This document shows positions 7,848 through 8,174 of a DNA stretch of 8,174 nucleotides, one piece after another. The notes under the pieces are model-generated. The model was not told the origin of the DNA. It did not search any database and saw only the letters and a program-made list of their open reading frames with translations. A program made the translations under genes and the position numbers. How positions within the stretch are numbered: position 1 is the stretch's first letter; every line of letters starts with the position of its first letter. Source of the DNA: an uncultured Selenomonas sp. (GTDB taxonomy: Bacteria; Bacillota; Negativicutes; Selenomonadales; Selenomonadaceae); NCBI GenBank assembly GCA_905373085.1, contig CAJPRR010000101.1, positions 1-8,174 on the forward strand, written 5' to 3'.

Positions 7848-7952
7848 TTAATGAAAGTTAGCCAATCAGTCTGCGCCTTCGGCTTGACTTCTTGGACTTT
7901 CATAGTAAGCTACACGCACAAACGTCCACTTTGTGGACATTGTGCGCCGCCC
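7848..7952 (+). repeat. Repeat unit 2 (subtype B)
   Basis: Hairpin I: ATGAAAGT (7851-7858) pairs with ACTTTCAT (7896-7903), CCAA (7862-7865) with TTGG (7892-7895), AGTC (7868-7871) with GACT (7886-7889), and GCC (7875-7877) with GGC (7881-7883) around a TTC loop. The outer CTTA (7847-7850) can pair with TAAG (7906-7909). Hairpin II is as in unit 3. Confidence 0.85.
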
Positions 7953-8057
7953 TTAATGAAAGTTACCCAATCAGTCTGCGCCTTCGGCTTGACTTCTTGG
8001 ACTTTCATAGTAAACTACACGCACAAACGTCCACTTTGTGGACATTGTGCGCCGCCC
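7953..8057 (+). repeat. Repeat unit 3 (subtype B)
   Basis: Hairpin I: ATGAAAGT (7956-7963) with ACTTTCAT (8001-8008), and AGTC (7973-7976) with GACT (7991-7994). Hairpin II: CGCACAA (8020-8026) with TTGTGCG (8045-8051), and GTCCAC (8029-8034) with GTGGAC (8038-8043) around a TTT loop. Nearly identical to unit 2. Confidence 0.85.
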
Positions 8058-8163
8058 TTACAGAAGCCTAGCCAATCGGTCTGCGCTTTTGGCTTGACCT
8101 CTTGGGGCTTCATGGTAAGCTACACGCACAAACGTCCACTTTGTGGACAAAAGTGCGCCGCCC
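8058..8163 (+). repeat. Repeat unit 4 (subtype A)
   Basis: Hairpin I: GAAGCC (8063-8068) with GGCTTC (8106-8111), and GGTC (8078-8081) with GACC (8096-8099). The tip is changed to GCT (8085-8087) with GGC (8091-8093), closed by a U-G pair. The outer CTTAC (8057-8061) pairs with GTAAG (8115-8119). Hairpin II keeps the GTCCAC/GTGGAC stem, but its outer stem is cut to CGCAC/GTGCG by an AAAA substitution, which also adds one base to the unit. Confidence 0.85.
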
Positions 8164-8174
8164 TTACAGAAGCC

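Larger units (their letters stand above)
7805..8113 (-). other. Serial 32-codon micro-frames across the repeats, translation doubtful
   Basis: The same minus-strand frame holds ATG...TAG micro-frames at 8113-8015, 8008-7910 and 7903-7805, each 32 codons plus stop, separated by only two codons. The product starts MKVQEVKPKAQTDW or MKPQEVKPKAQTDW and ends GGAQCPQSGRLCV or the same with an Arg for the second Gln. Shorter versions occur at 7798-7736 (20 residues) and 7627-7589 (12 residues). Single-base differences between subtypes are mostly synonymous in this frame. No Shine-Dalgarno sequence precedes the ATGs. The RNA-structure reading explains the same changes, so I do not call these genes. 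Confidence 0.2.
7743..8174 (+). repeat. Tandem array of 105-bp structured repeats, cut by the right edge
   Basis: Four full units start at 7743, 7848, 7953 and 8058. The spacing is exactly 105 bp for the first three; the fourth is 106 bp because of a changed stretch near 8144. A fifth begins at 8164. Each unit can form hairpin I (about 62 nt, several stems) and hairpin II (about 32 nt), joined by a short linker. Two subtypes occur in the order A-B-B-A, and the next unit also starts like A. Changes between subtypes are compensatory in the stems. The unit lacks a CRISPR repeat/spacer pattern and any recognisable transposase. I do not recognise the family. A tandem small RNA, a hairpin target of a mobile element, or a structural DNA element are all possible. 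Confidence 0.9.

Noticed and set aside
7743..8174. CRISPR array
   Set aside because: Units are contiguous 105-bp repeats that are similar throughout. There are no short repeats alternating with unique spacers, and no cas genes.
7743..8174. Integron attC cassette array
   Set aside because: GTTAGCC near 7857 resembles part of a core site. The units are too short to hold cassettes, the matching GTTRRRY/RYYYAAC boxes are missing, and there is no integrase.

Overview
The window suggests a GC-rich, anaerobic Firmicute. A Negativicutes (Selenomonas-like) host is my best guess, from the type of pyruvate:ferredoxin oxidoreductase, the strong AGGAGG ribosome binding sites, and GC-rich genes separated by AT-rich spacers. 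No marker gene in the window proves this. All three well-supported genes lie on the minus strand, so the window is best read from right to left.

Layout in transcription order. (1) Positions 7743-8174 and beyond the right edge: a tandem array of 105-bp repeats with no supported protein gene. Each unit can fold into two hairpins, and the copies carry compensatory base changes in the stems. A degenerate founder-like copy lies at 7592-7635, followed by a 98-bp segment bounded by inverted repeats. (2) Positions 7541-7443: a near-consensus sigma-70 promoter and a leader of about 63 nt with two small palindromes. (3) Positions 7442-3918: a complete 1174-residue pyruvate:ferredoxin oxidoreductase (nifJ/por type) with all expected cofactor ligands. 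It ends in a very strong intrinsic terminator at 3856-3898. (4) Positions 3855-3673: an AT-rich spacer with an extended -10 promoter and a possible Fur-like box. (5) Positions 3672-162: two translationally coupled half-transporters that together should form a heterodimeric type IV ABC exporter-fold transporter. They resemble the YbtP/YbtQ and IrtA/IrtB siderophore group. (6) Positions 161-1: no supported gene and no visible terminator.

The oxidoreductase links pyruvate oxidation to low-potential ferredoxin or flavodoxin and needs much iron (three 4Fe-4S clusters). The ABC pair may be involved in iron or siderophore traffic, but this rests on family resemblance and a weak operator-like site. 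The two transcription units look independent, because a terminator and a separate promoter lie between them.

The part least explained by known features is the structured repeat array at the right edge. It shows stem-preserving covariation between two repeat subtypes, G-U pairs that favour a plus-strand RNA, and a conserved 32-codon frame on the opposite strand.
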